Assembly (NCBI RefSeq): GCF_005869875.1
Contig: NZ_VAWG01000003.1
Coordinates: forward strand, 124,001-188,000
Direction: 5' to 3'
DNA: 64,000 nt
Source of the DNA: Paenibacillus pinistramenti
Lineage (GTDB): Bacteria; Bacillota; Bacilli; Paenibacillales; Paenibacillaceae
Both the position numbers and the translations under genes were made by a program. Below, one piece after another: positions 54,423 through 63,853 of the stretch; the first letter of the stretch is position 1, and each line of letters opens with the position of its first letter. The notes beneath the pieces were generated by a model, which worked only from the letters and a program-made list of their open reading frames with translations, was not told where the DNA came from and did no database searches.

Positions 54423-54448
54423 ACCGGGGTATATAACCGGGGTATATA
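54423..54448. repeat. 13-bp direct repeat upstream of the epimerase gene
   Basis: ACCGGGGTATATA twice, head to tail (54423-54435, 54436-54448). Confidence 0.85.
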
Positions 54449-54508
54449 GCCAGCCTTATTGCTTTTAGCAAAGCTGTCCACTTATCCTTATAACAAGGAG
54501 GTGGAAGG

Positions 54509-55414
54509 ATGCGAATTGCTGTCGCCGGAGGAACAGGATTTATAGGACGGGCCCTGGTTAACCGGCTGAGCCGCCAGGGGCATGAGGTTCTTATTATTAC
54601 GCGCTCCCCTGAAGGCGGAATGGAGGATCCGAAAATACGGCTGCTTGGCTGGCAGGAAGCACTCGGCAACCCGGATGCTTTAGGGCCGCTGGATGCCATC
54701 GTCAACCTTGCAGGTGCTTCGCTGAACCAGCCTTGGACGCAGAAAGCCAAGCAGCAGATTCTCGAAAGCAGACTGATAACTGTTCAGCAGGTTGCAGAGC
54801 TGGTCAGAGGTTTAACCCACAAGCCTGAAGTTGTGGTGCAGAGCTCGGCGGTTGGTATTTACGGCACTTCAACGGATCAAACCTTTGATGAATCATCCGA
54901 GCCGGCCGGAGACGACTTTCTGTCCAGAGTCACAATCAATTGGGAGCAGGCCGCCGAAGACATAGACCGGCAAGGTATCAGGCTGGTTAAATTAAGGACA
55001 GGCGTTGTGCTTGGCAATTCAGGCGGAGCATTTCCATTAATGAAGCTGCCCTTCATGTTTGGAGCAGGAGGAGCGGTCGGCAGCGGAAAGCAGTGGCTTT
55101 CCTGGATCCATCTCGAAGATCTGGTGAGACTGATTGCTTTTTCAATTACCAATGACGGTTTATCAGGTCCCGTAAACGCGGTTGCCCCTTCACCTGTCAC
55201 GAATAAAAGCTTCGGACATACCATAGCCCGGCAGTATCACAGGCCTTATTGGCTGCCCCTGCCCGGGTTTCTGCTCAAAGCTGCTTTAGGTGAAAGATCC
55301 ACCCTGCTGCTAGACGGACAAAAGGTGCTGCCGAATAAAGCATTAGCAGCAGGGTTTACCTTTATCTACCCTGAACTGGATGATGCCTTGGCAAATTTAA
55401 AGCAGCGGCGCTAA
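54509..55414 (+). CDS. TIGR01777-family NAD-dependent epimerase-like protein
   Basis: 301 residues. Extended-SDR Rossmann start RIAVAGGTGFIGRALVNRL, IVNLAGASLNQPWTQKAK, SSAVGIYG with the active-site Tyr, and the C-terminal DUF1731-like tail (PLPGFLLKAALGERSTLLLDGQKVLPNKALAAGFTF). In Bacillus the homologue is YfhF; the substrate is unknown. AAGGAGGTG precedes the ATG, an excellent ribosome site. Confidence 0.92.
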   Translation: MRIAVAGGTGFIGRALVNRLSRQGHEVLIITRSPEGGMEDPKIRLLGWQEALGNPDALGPLDAIVNLAGASLNQPWTQKAKQQILESRLITVQQVAELVRGLTHKPEVVVQSSAVGIYGTSTDQTFDESSEPAGDDFLSRVTINWEQAAEDIDRQGIRLVKLRTGVVLGNSGGAFPLMKLPFMFGAGGAVGSGKQWLSWIHLEDLVRLIAFSITNDGLSGPVNAVAPSPVTNKSFGHTIARQYHRPYWLPLPGFLLKAALGERSTLLLDGQKVLPNKALAAGFTFIYPELDDALANLKQRR

Positions 55415-55456
55415 CCCGCCGGGCTAAGCTTCTGTCTGACACAAGCTTCATCTTCA

Positions 55457-57229
55457 TTACATGGGACTGAGCGTGTAGCTCACCCCGGCAATGCGGAATT
55501 CATCACCCGGGAATAACGGATAATCCTTATAGGGCACCATGTTTTCGCCGTTTAGTATGGAGCCGTTTTTCGAGCCCAAATCTTTGATCCTCCAATTTTG
55601 CTCATTCACCATAATTTCAATATGCGCCCTGGAAGTCCCCGGACTGGATTCAATACATTGAGCAACCTCAGGGGTCCGGCCGATCACAAAGCTTCCAGGC
55701 GTAAGTTCTATTCTTTGAAGAGTTTGATTCCCTTTCTCTCTCCGTTCCAGCACCCCGAGCCGCCCGATTTGTGCATGTTCAGAAATCTGATCCCGGCTGA
55801 GCAGAACAGTAGCTTGCTGGGTTTGCGGCGCTTGATGAGTCGGCGGTGCCTGATGGACCTGAGGCGTTTGATGAATCTGCGGCGTTTCATGAATCTGCGG
55901 CGCTTGACGGCTCTGAGACGTTTGATGAATTTGACGAGTCTGCCGCTTGTCTGTTCCCAATAAATCTTCTAGAGACTGGCTTTGTCCTGCCTGCTTCTCT
56001 TCCTTCAGATAAGGAAATTGGGAGTCTGACGCCATTTGAGTACTATCTACATGTTTTATTTTTATAGGCGGAACTCCAAGCGTTTTAATCGCGTTGTCTG
56101 CTTCATTCGCTTCATTCGCTTCATCAGCTTCATCCGCATTATTCGCATAGGCTTTCGCCGTTCCTGACAAAGGTTTTCTTCTAAGTAGTACAACAGCCAA
56201 ACCGATAACTGCCGCGGTAAGTACAGAAGCAAGAATTAATCGGCTCTGATCCGGTGCATCAAGATATACAAATTTCCATGACAGCGCCACGAGCAGCACT
56301 GCGGCCGAAACAATCACCGTGCGCCTGCTGGACGGCGTCTTTACCACCTCTTCAGCCTGCGGATCTAATTCACCTTCAGGAGAGAATTTATCCATTTGAG
56401 CCAAAGCTGGGTATCCATTTAGCCGGTCTGTCAGCGGGAATCCTTTTCCTTTTTGATCCGGCTCAATAAGATGCCTGAACGCTGGCGGCGCTGAGCCCTC
56501 GCTAAACGAGGCGGACGCGCGCTTCATTGACGCACGCTCCGTTGAGATACGCTCCGCTGAGGTACTCTCCGCTGATGCATGCTCCATTTTTAATACGCGG
56601 TTTGCCGTCAAGTGCTCCGGTCTTTCCCCTTCTGTCCCTTCCAGCAGCTGTAGGAGCAAGGACTTTAGATGTCCAAAGGTAAAAGCCTCCCGCTCCCGGC
56701 AAAGCTTCGTAATCTGCTGAACACCGGCTCCCTCAAAGCCGGTCACACTTGGAAGGAGCGACATCATTAAATTCAGAAATTTGGCAACCGGGTCGGACTG
56801 CTGTTCTATAACTTGCCCACTTGTTTGGCTGTTCTTCACCGGCAAATAAGTTAAATAAACCGTTCCGGAAGCGAGACTGCCGTCAATAAAAATATAAGCC
56901 TCCTCGAGCAGATATTGGGATGGCTGAAGCATATATTTGCTGCTGTCGGCTAGTGCGGAAGTAATTTGCAAAAGGAGCCCGTAGAATTCGGATTGGCTCA
57001 TGCTTTCACTTTTCAAAACATGGGACAGCATCCGCTTGCCTGTAATTTCATAATGCAGCTTCACCTCAAAATCCACCTCCTGAATTCTAAGATCCAGAAG
57101 GTGAGGAATGCGGTTGGAAGCGAGCATGCTGCATTGATTTCGGTTCATATTGCTCGAATGGAGGCTTTCAGCCGTCAGCACCATATATGTACCGTTGTTA
57201 TCTGTAAAATCTGTCTTAAGGGAATTCAC
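55457..57229 (-). CDS. DUF6382/FHA-domain membrane protein of the Tad locus
   Basis: 590 residues. The N-terminal globular region (to about 190) resembles the DUF6382 type. A disordered stretch with Ser/Glu repeats (SAERISTERASMKRAS), two membrane helices (about 308-345) and a long disordered region with DEADEANEANEAD and His-Gln-x-Pro repeats (about 430-475) follow. A C-terminal FHA domain (about 505-590: GSFVIGRTPEVAQ, SRAHIEI, DLGSKNGSILNGE) reads phosphothreonine. The start is GTG 57229 with a perfect AGGAGGT 6 nt upstream. Last gene of the Tad operon, 11 nt after the prepilin peptidase; possibly a regulator or scaffold of the pilus. Confidence 0.85.
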   Translation of the reverse strand: MNSLKTDFTDNNGTYMVLTAESLHSSNMNRNQCSMLASNRIPHLLDLRIQEVDFEVKLHYEITGKRMLSHVLKSESMSQSEFYGLLLQITSALADSSKYMLQPSQYLLEEAYIFIDGSLASGTVYLTYLPVKNSQTSGQVIEQQSDPVAKFLNLMMSLLPSVTGFEGAGVQQITKLCREREAFTFGHLKSLLLQLLEGTEGERPEHLTANRVLKMEHASAESTSAERISTERASMKRASASFSEGSAPPAFRHLIEPDQKGKGFPLTDRLNGYPALAQMDKFSPEGELDPQAEEVVKTPSSRRTVIVSAAVLLVALSWKFVYLDAPDQSRLILASVLTAAVIGLAVVLLRRKPLSGTAKAYANNADEADEANEANEADNAIKTLGVPPIKIKHVDSTQMASDSQFPYLKEEKQAGQSQSLEDLLGTDKRQTRQIHQTSQSRQAPQIHETPQIHQTPQVHQAPPTHQAPQTQQATVLLSRDQISEHAQIGRLGVLERREKGNQTLQRIELTPGSFVIGRTPEVAQCIESSPGTSRAHIEIMVNEQNWRIKDLGSKNGSILNGENMVPYKDYPLFPGDEFRIAGVSYTLSPM

Positions 57230-57240
57230 CGCTTGACCTC

Positions 57241-57753
57241 CTACATATACAAATAAGCCAGAACAGTTCCCGGCAGCACAGCGACCATAAAGGGAAACCT
57301 GATCATATTCCGGCGGGAGTCCTTCAAAGGCCCGGTGCTGCGCAGAATTACAGCTCCATATACGCTGCGCCAGACTCCGGCAAATCTGCTGAAGATCTCA
57401 CCCCGAAAGAGCAGAATTAGGAATCCAATTACTCCAGCAGCAAGCACCGAATACATAAGGCTTGAAAGTGTAAAAAAGATTCCCGTCCATACGCCGATTC
57501 CCCCGAACAGCTTCACGTCCCCGCCTCCGACTGCCCTGCAGCAATATAAGAGATACATTAATCCAAACCCTGCAGCAAAGCCCTTTAATCCGAACAGCAG
57601 CCCTTCCAATCCTCTTGCAGCAAGCTGATAGGCTATTCCCGTAATGATGAAAGCCATTGTAATTTTGTTGGGGATCTTCATTGTTTTGATATCCGTGTAA
57701 AAGGCGGCAGCCAAAAAAATCAGACAGCCGGCAAACGGCCAGATCATATTCAT
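57241..57753 (-). CDS. tadV: prepilin peptidase, TadV/CpaA type
   Basis: 170-residue A24 aspartyl peptidase, without the N-methylating extension of classic PilD. Catalytic Asp motifs: FYTDIKTMKIPN and GGGDVKL; about six helices. It would cleave the Flp pilin and TadE-like pseudopilins of this operon at the membrane. GGGAG precedes the ATG; it is preceded by the long TadE-like gene. Confidence 0.92.
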   Translation of the reverse strand: MNMIWPFAGCLIFLAAAFYTDIKTMKIPNKITMAFIITGIAYQLAARGLEGLLFGLKGFAAGFGLMYLLYCCRAVGGGDVKLFGGIGVWTGIFFTLSSLMYSVLAAGVIGFLILLFRGEIFSRFAGVWRSVYGAVILRSTGPLKDSRRNMIRFPFMVAVLPGTVLAYLYM

Positions 57754-57798
57754 GACAATTCTCCCTTCTACGGCGTGTACGCCCTAGTTTTTCTGGTT

Positions 57799-58914
57799 TT
57801 ATTTATTTGATTTATTCGGGCTCTCGACAGCAAACACCGCTTCTGTCCTGCCGCCTTCAGGCGTTTCAATGACAAAAGTCCAGGTTCCCGGAGTCGTATT
57901 CCCGCCAACAAGCCAAGTCCACTCCACAACCCCGTTCTCATCCGCAGCAGCCGTACCCAAATATTTGGCGGTACTCTTGCCGCTCTTGTAGTAGATGGTT
58001 AGATTGGCAGTACCCCCTGGGCTGATCTTGGCTTGGATAGAAGCTCTTCTGCCTGCAAATGCAGGGTTCGGCTTCTCCAGGACAAGCGGCTGAGCAGCTG
58101 TGCTCTCCCCATCTGATCCCATCCCTTCCTTAAGCTCGTTTGTGTCTCCAATCCAAAGACGTTCATAAGCTTTCGATTGAAGAAACAGCTTCTCTTGGGT
58201 AAAAGGGACATGGATCGGCAGTTCATAACTGATTTCAATCCCGAAATATGGCGTTTTTCCTGTCTTCAAATCCGGAACAACCACTTTAGAAACATGAGCC
58301 CTTTCCGGGTTTAAGCCCGATTCCTTGAGAAATGGTTCTAATATCGGTTTAATGAGGGGATCCAAAACCGCCTCTGCCGCTTCGGTTTGCAGCTGCTCAA
58401 TCGGCACTTTCCCCTGCTCAGCCGCACTGACCAGCCAATCGGATAAAGGAGACGGAAGCTTTGTACTGAAGGAATCTGCAAAATCCTTTATAGACAGTAA
58501 AGACTCCCGGCCACCCGATGAATCGGCATCATTGCTGTTCACAGCTTCTCCGGCATTTCCGCTCTCCTTCTGCGTGGACTGAACCGCTAAATAAACCGGA
58601 TATATATTGGCGGTTACCTGCTTCACTGCATTTTCCACAGCCGCCTGCATCCTGGTTGAGGTCAGCGTCATCTGCACCATATAGCTGAAGAAGAAAATAA
58701 AAATGATAAACAGCGGCAGGACCAGCGAGGCTTCAAGCACCATCCCCCCCTCGCCGGACTGCTTGAAGCCCTTCTTCTGTCGATGCTGCTCACGCCCGTA
58801 CTCAGAAACGTACGTAAGCTCCTGATCCTGCTCCTGATCCTGCTCCTGTTCCTGCTCCTGTTCCTGCCCCGTTTCCGCCTTCTCAATAGGAATCCGCCGC
58901 ATGTTTAACCGCAA
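57799..58914 (-). CDS. TadE-like pseudopilin with a long C-terminal domain
   Basis: 371 residues. The N-terminus is unusually polar, with a GlnGlu/AspGln run (EQEQEQEQDQEQDQE). The TadE-type segment GGMVLEASLVLPLFIIFIFFFSYMVQM is then at about 56-82. A long extracellular part ends in a beta-rich C-terminal domain (SPGGTANLTIYYKSGKSTAKYL ... TWTFVIET) of Ig-like character. TTG 58914 has GGGGAG at 8 nt; ATG 58902 has none, so TTG is preferred, giving a 32-nt overlap with the upstream gene. Probably a minor pilus component. Confidence 0.75.
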   Translation of the reverse strand: MRLNMRRIPIEKAETGQEQEQEQEQDQEQDQELTYVSEYGREQHRQKKGFKQSGEGGMVLEASLVLPLFIIFIFFFSYMVQMTLTSTRMQAAVENAVKQVTANIYPVYLAVQSTQKESGNAGEAVNSNDADSSGGRESLLSIKDFADSFSTKLPSPLSDWLVSAAEQGKVPIEQLQTEAAEAVLDPLIKPILEPFLKESGLNPERAHVSKVVVPDLKTGKTPYFGIEISYELPIHVPFTQEKLFLQSKAYERLWIGDTNELKEGMGSDGESTAAQPLVLEKPNPAFAGRRASIQAKISPGGTANLTIYYKSGKSTAKYLGTAAADENGVVEWTWLVGGNTTPGTWTFVIETPEGGRTEAVFAVESPNKSNK

Positions 58915-61120
58915 AATAACTGCTCCCCTCTATCCCGCCTTGACCCGAATACACAGTATTCATGGCACTGGAAATTCCCGGGAGGAAAAGAAGGGGGATC
59001 GCTGTACGCGCTTCTCCTTCGGCATAGGTCGCCCTTTCCTCTGTTGAAATGCCCGTATTCAGACGGATCAGCGCCAGCATCCTGGAGAGTGCGGCATCGC
59101 TGCCTCCATGAACAAGCATGAACAGCCGCAGATAATCCTTATAGCTGAGCGAAACATCTATGTACTTGCTAAGCTTCACACTGCATGTGCGGACAAGCGT
59201 AAGCATGTCGGCCACAGCCTGCTCGGCTCCATACAGCAGGGCTGATGCCAATATCAGAAGGGGGTGCCCTTTGTTCGCATTGACGATAAAGCCTTCCATA
59301 GTACGAATGGCCAAACGCACCGCAAAAATCTCACCCATCGCAGCTGCTAAATTGCCTCCAGGGTTATGAAATCCATATAAAAGGTATTCCATCTCCTGCT
59401 GCTTTGGCCCAAATACGTCTGCATCCAATGCCGAATCTCCGCCTTCAAACAAAGACTTCAGCAGGGTTACATCAAACTCCTGAAAATAATCAGCCGCATA
59501 TTCCGTCTCAAATCCAGCATCCGACATATGCTCCAGCATTGAGGACAGGCTTCCATACAGCTGATCCATCCCTTTCATGGACTTGTCACCCGTTTCGTAA
59601 ATATCTTCCGTTTCATAATTATCTTCCGTTTCATAATTATCTTCTGTTTCACTATTCCGGGAATCGCCGTTATTCTGGGTTTCCTTATTAAAATCCAGAT
59701 TATATTTGTAGTAATCTTCAAGTGTATTGAACAAGGCTTGCTGCTCGGTATAGCTGTCCTTAAGATCAGATAATTTTGAAATCAGGCTCCGCGCCTTCTT
59801 CAGCTGACCTTTGGCTGCCTCTTCCGCCGTTTTGACTTCCGCCTCATGCGCGCGCTGCTGCTTAATTTGAGCCTCTTCCCTAGTAAGGTCGCCCGAGACC
59901 TGGGTCACATAACGGTCAATGGCTGCTCCGGCTGCGGAAACGGATGCGGAGAATTCAGCCATCCCGGCAGTGCCGGCAGCGACTTGGCCTTTCAGGCCAA
60001 TCAGTCCGGAAGTCTTGCTTTGCACTTTATCAAAAGCCTCCGCCTGATTGCGGACAAATCCGGTCAGCCCATCGAAGAAGCTTGCTTCGCGAAGCAAGGA
60101 ACGAGTTTGCTCCCTTATCTGCTTGATTTCCCCTCCGCCTTCCGCCTGTGAGCGGTTTGCTCCGCCCGTATCCGGACTGCTGCCAACAGCATCATAGTCA
60201 GCACCGGCAGAACGCTGCTCGGCTTCCTGAATGACCTCTTCCATCTGCTGATTTAAAGCCTTTGCCTGCTTAATCCAGCGTTCGCTATCCGCCAGCAAAT
60301 CCCGGTGCGTGGACTGGGATAGGGCAAGTTCCTTGTTTGCTTGTGAAAATATTCTGGATATCCCCGATCTGTATCGGAATAATTTAAGGGTGTACTTCTT
60401 ATCTTCAGGCTCGCGTCCCCGGTCTTCTTCAAGCTTGCTTTGATATTCGCCGTATTGGGAAGCCGCATCCTCAAGCGTAGACATACTTTCGCCCAGCTCC
60501 ATATTTCCGGATGAATCCCCCTCAGATTTAACGGATTTACTTAAAGTTCTCACCTCGCTTAACCCGTTCTTCTGGGCGTCATACACCTTATCGATCCACT
60601 TCTCTCTTTGATCATAAAGATTTTGAAGCTTCTTCAGTACATCCATTGTATTTGAAGCTTCTTTCATCACGTTTGAGGCCGGCTTCAGCTTATTAAGCAG
60701 ATCCAGGACCAGATTGATTGGTGCTTTATACTTCATCTGCTCGCGGATTTGCTGTTTAAACACTGGATAGGTTCCCAATGGCCTTGACAGCGTTAAATCG
60801 GAAGAATCCAGCTTAGCTCCCATAAGGGTGAGCTTATCCCTCCGCTCAGAGTAACTAAAATCCTCCTGGAGCACTTTCGACATCACATAGGAGCTGTCAG
60901 TTGAACCTACGGCAAATAATCCATATTGCTCGAGCAATTCGAGATCATACGATGACAGAACAGATCGCACGGCTGCATGAAGCGCCGTCTCGCTTTGGGC
61001 TTGGAGAGCCGCCATTCTGCTGTAGTCGATAAACAAAGCAACAAAAGCAAACATAACCGCAAAGATCATCATTAGAAAAGCACTCACTGCCCCCTGCTCA
61101 CGATCTGCCTTCCTGAACAT
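58883..61120 (-). CDS. large TadG-like membrane-anchored protein
   Basis: 745 residues. The N-terminal FRKADREQGAVSAFLMMIFAVMFAFVALFIDYSR is a TadE/TadG-type anchor. It is followed by a very long, mostly helical extracellular region with coiled-coil-like stretches (about 120-500), a short tandem repeat (NYETED, about 530-550), and a globular-looking C-terminal part rich in helices (AVADMLTLVRTCSVKLSKYIDVSLSYKDYLRLFMLVHGG). The full-length frame goes back to TTG 61228, but AGGAGGAAG precedes ATG 61120. No von Willebrand motif seen. Likely a pilus-associated or assembly protein; the fold is unrecognised beyond the anchor. Confidence 0.75.
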   Translation of the reverse strand: MFRKADREQGAVSAFLMMIFAVMFAFVALFIDYSRMAALQAQSETALHAAVRSVLSSYDLELLEQYGLFAVGSTDSSYVMSKVLQEDFSYSERRDKLTLMGAKLDSSDLTLSRPLGTYPVFKQQIREQMKYKAPINLVLDLLNKLKPASNVMKEASNTMDVLKKLQNLYDQREKWIDKVYDAQKNGLSEVRTLSKSVKSEGDSSGNMELGESMSTLEDAASQYGEYQSKLEEDRGREPEDKKYTLKLFRYRSGISRIFSQANKELALSQSTHRDLLADSERWIKQAKALNQQMEEVIQEAEQRSAGADYDAVGSSPDTGGANRSQAEGGGEIKQIREQTRSLLREASFFDGLTGFVRNQAEAFDKVQSKTSGLIGLKGQVAAGTAGMAEFSASVSAAGAAIDRYVTQVSGDLTREEAQIKQQRAHEAEVKTAEEAAKGQLKKARSLISKLSDLKDSYTEQQALFNTLEDYYKYNLDFNKETQNNGDSRNSETEDNYETEDNYETEDIYETGDKSMKGMDQLYGSLSSMLEHMSDAGFETEYAADYFQEFDVTLLKSLFEGGDSALDADVFGPKQQEMEYLLYGFHNPGGNLAAAMGEIFAVRLAIRTMEGFIVNANKGHPLLILASALLYGAEQAVADMLTLVRTCSVKLSKYIDVSLSYKDYLRLFMLVHGGSDAALSRMLALIRLNTGISTEERATYAEGEARTAIPLLFLPGISSAMNTVYSGQGGIEGSSYFAVKHAADSY

Positions 61121-61217
61121 TACTTCCTCCTCTCTGAGTCTACGATTCCAGGTTTTGCAAAACTGCGAGATTCCGATTCTCGCCCCCCGAAAAAAATCCC
61201 TTCGTCCCTCCAAATAC

Positions 61218-61880
61218 TTACTTCGCAAATAATGTTAAAGCTTTCCCCGCTTCTGCCTGCCTGGAGGCGGAATTTCCTTCTCTGCGGAATTTTGCCGTGT
61301 AGTACCTGGCTAGTTCAACCGTACGGATGCCTTCGGCCGGCTCCACGATATACGATGAGGCGCGGCTTCTTACCCCCCACTCCCCGCCAAAGGCTTTGTT
61401 TAAGGGCGATAGGGGCAGCTCTCTGGCAAAATCGGCTTCAATCTTCCGCTTCAGCACATCATGCGAATAGACCAAACGGCCAGTAATGGAAGAGGGAACT
61501 TCACTCCCTGTGTTAGTCAGCTTCTTCAAAGCTAAAGAGGCTGTTCCTGCTGATTGATCTAAAGGCAGCCCGGCGGCTACCTTATTTTCCGAAGAGCCCC
61601 AGCCAAAAATAGATTGAAGCAGCGCATCATCCGTTAAGCGCCAGTATAATGAATCGTTCTTTCCTTCCTGATAAGCGCCTGTACGCGGATCTTTGCTGCT
61701 GTTGCTCCATGAGAAAGCTGCCCGCTCGGCAGCAATGGCTGCCGCCTGCCCGGATAATGCATTTTGATACAAATACAGGCAGAAGAACATCAGGATCAGC
61801 ACCGTCAGGAAAACAGTTGGAAGCAGCAGGGAGGCCTCCAGCGTGAAGGCCCCCTCTTCCTTCCGGAGCAGGCTCTTCAT
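61218..61880 (-). CDS. tadE: TadE-like pseudopilin
   Basis: 220 residues. EEGAFTLEASLLLPTVFLTVLILMFFCLYLYQ is the TadE-type signal (Glu after the putative cleavage site, then a hydrophobic helix). The remainder is extracellular, with SENKVAAGLP and the C-terminal VRSRASSYIVEPAEGIRTVELARYYTAKF. Its ATG overlaps the stop of the pilin gene (TAATG). Minor pilin or assembly factor of the Flp pilus. Confidence 0.85.
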   Translation of the reverse strand: MKSLLRKEEGAFTLEASLLLPTVFLTVLILMFFCLYLYQNALSGQAAAIAAERAAFSWSNSSKDPRTGAYQEGKNDSLYWRLTDDALLQSIFGWGSSENKVAAGLPLDQSAGTASLALKKLTNTGSEVPSSITGRLVYSHDVLKRKIEADFARELPLSPLNKAFGGEWGVRSRASSYIVEPAEGIRTVELARYYTAKFRREGNSASRQAEAGKALTLFAK

Positions 61881-62074
61881 TACTCGTTATCCATAAAATC
61901 GTCGGTTTTCGTCTTGGCTTTGCCGAGCAGGCTTTCAAGAATATCCTTCAGCTTGTCCCGGAAAATTATAGCCAGAATCACGATGACAGCGATGATCAAG
62001 ATCATCTCAAGCATCCCAAGCCCCTCTTCATCCTCTCTGAGCAAATCAAATTTCTCTCTAATTGCAGTTAACAT
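61880..62074 (-). CDS. Flp1-family type IVb pilin
   Basis: 64 residues. A short charged leader (MLTAIREKFDLLREDEEG) is followed by the pilin segment LGMLEMILIIAVIVILAIIFRDKL, with Glu at position 5 after the likely cleavage, then KDILESLLGKAKTKTDDF. This is the small major-pilin type of Tad systems. Translationally coupled to the tadE gene downstream; the platform protein TadC precedes it by 31 nt. Confidence 0.9.
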   Translation of the reverse strand: MLTAIREKFDLLREDEEGLGMLEMILIIAVIVILAIIFRDKLKDILESLLGKAKTKTDDFMDNE

Positions 62075-62105
62075 ATAAACGCCTCCCTCTTTAGTGAAAA
62101 AAGTC

Positions 62106-62978
62106 TTAAAAGCTCATCATCACAAACGCCGGAGTCCCCACCAGCATTAAAACAACAACAAACAGCAGCAGCATGGGAAACAGGAGCTTTGACGAAGCCT
62201 GCTCCCCCCGGGTCCGGCTAACTGATTTCCGTTTCTCCCATAGAGAATGGGACAGCTCACGAAGCGCCAGTGTAAAATCACTTCCTCCTCTCCGGTAATT
62301 CAGCATTACAGCTGTGGAGAAGGAGGCTACCTCCTGAACCGCACACCTCCTGCTGAAGCTCTCCAAGGCCTGCGCAAAGGAATAGCCGCTGTCACATTCA
62401 GCAAGCATTCTTTCCAATTCTTGATAAAGCGGCTGCCCGGATCCTTTCTTCTGATTCATGCAATGCCGGAAAGCCTGCTGCACAATTTCTCCCGCTCCCA
62501 CCAAGAGAATGATTTTGCTCAGCAGCTCAGGCAGCTCGATCAGCATCTCCTGCTCTCTTTGCTTCACTTTGCTCCGCAGGTCGCTGACTAAGGCCGCCGG
62601 GACCAGCACCGCCAGCAGAGCACCGATCACGATGCCTGTGCTGTCTCCTCCCATAAGAAAGGAAAGCAAACACCCTCCTGCCGCCAAAAAATAAAAATAA
62701 GACATCATTTCCGCTAGAAACAGCAGCGTCGCTTCTCCACCGGCCGTTTCTCCATATAACCGCCTCAGCAGACCGCCCAGCTTAAAGATCAAACCGGGAA
62801 ACCGTTCGCCGGCCTTAATGAGCTGCAGACAATACAGCATCGGCGGTGCCGCCTGCTTGAGCTTTAACCCGTTCATCTGGACGGAGAGCAGCTTTCCGTA
62901 TTTCCCTTTTACCTTTAGATAGAGTCCTCCCCAGAGCAATAGCATTACTGCACCAACCAAACCCCAGGCCGCAGCCAA
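62106..62978 (-). CDS. tadC: Tad platform protein TadC
   Basis: 290 residues, T2SSF-type membrane protein with hydrophobic N- and C-terminal segments and central helices (ELPELLSKIILLVGAGEIVQQAF, VQEVASFSTAVMLNYRRGG, and VSRTRGEQASSKLLFPMLLLFVVVLMLVGTPAFVMM at the end). It partners TadB and the CpaF ATPase. The start is TTG 62978 with a perfect AGGAGGTGG 5 nt upstream, a well-supported non-ATG start. Confidence 0.88.
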   Translation of the reverse strand: MAAAWGLVGAVMLLLWGGLYLKVKGKYGKLLSVQMNGLKLKQAAPPMLYCLQLIKAGERFPGLIFKLGGLLRRLYGETAGGEATLLFLAEMMSYFYFLAAGGCLLSFLMGGDSTGIVIGALLAVLVPAALVSDLRSKVKQREQEMLIELPELLSKIILLVGAGEIVQQAFRHCMNQKKGSGQPLYQELERMLAECDSGYSFAQALESFSRRCAVQEVASFSTAVMLNYRRGGSDFTLALRELSHSLWEKRKSVSRTRGEQASSKLLFPMLLLFVVVLMLVGTPAFVMMSF

Positions 62979-62989
62979 TACGCCACCTC

Positions 62990-63853
62990 CTATACCCGAA
63001 TATTCATGATCTTCCGAGTGATCCAGCCGCAGAACCCGTAGAGCAGCAGTGCTGCTGCGGAAATCATTAATCCCGCTCCGCTGTACAGCGGGCTCATGTA
63101 ATCCGGAGAGGAGAGATTCATAAAGGCCAGGAAACAGACCGGTGCGGCCAGGAGCAGATTGGACTCCAGCTTCTTCTGCGCAAGCAGGACGTTAATCTCC
63201 ATACTGATCTCCATTTTCTCCCCAATTAAGGTTGAAGTCCGCCGGATCACCTCGACCAGATCCCCGCCTGTCCGTTTACAGACCGAAAATACATCCGCAA
63301 AGTTTGTAATGTCTTCATGGCCGGCACGCCTGCTCAAATCCTGCAGCGCTTCTTCAATGGGCTGGCCATATTCCAGCCTTGCACAAAGAATGCGAAGCTC
63401 GCGGATCATGTCTGTATTTCCGTCCGGATACAGAAACTGCAGGTCTTTCACCGCTTCGCGGAACCCGTTCTCAACCGAGCGGCCGGCTGCCAGCGAGCTG
63501 GATAAAGAATAAAGCATCTGCTTAAACTGAATGCCCAGCATATTACGCCGCCTGTCCAGCAGATAAGCACCCCACAACCTGGGGGCAAAACCAGCAGCGA
63601 GGCTGACCATCAGAGCCAGAACCCAATTATGGAAAAATAAATACCCTGCTCCCCAGAGCCCGATTCCGCAAACCGCCGTACTGGCGGCTTTCTGGATGAA
63701 GCTTAACGGATACTTGCTGTAATCCGGCAGCGCATTCCGCTCCGCAGCATTCTGCGCTGGGTTTGGTGCCGGTTTATTTATTCGTCTGAGACGGTCACTT
63801 AGAACTGCCACCATTTTCATCGGTTTGACTGCCACCCCGCTCCTCTTTCCCAT
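62990..63853 (-). CDS. tadB: Tad platform protein TadB
   Basis: 287 residues, T2SSF type. Hydrophobic helices near 55-95; cytoplasmic family segment LGIQFKQMLYSLSSSLAAGRSVENGFREAVKDLQ; then ITNFADVFSVCKRTGGDLVEVIRRTSTLIGEKMEISMEI and C-terminal helices. It overlaps the CpaF stop. The start is unresolved: ATG 63853 has a weak ribosome site; GTG 63835 follows AGAGGAG; ATG 63820 is also possible. All give the same domain. Confidence 0.85.
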   Translation of the reverse strand: MGKRSGVAVKPMKMVAVLSDRLRRINKPAPNPAQNAAERNALPDYSKYPLSFIQKAASTAVCGIGLWGAGYLFFHNWVLALMVSLAAGFAPRLWGAYLLDRRRNMLGIQFKQMLYSLSSSLAAGRSVENGFREAVKDLQFLYPDGNTDMIRELRILCARLEYGQPIEEALQDLSRRAGHEDITNFADVFSVCKRTGGDLVEVIRRTSTLIGEKMEISMEINVLLAQKKLESNLLLAAPVCFLAFMNLSSPDYMSPLYSGAGLMISAAALLLYGFCGWITRKIMNIRV

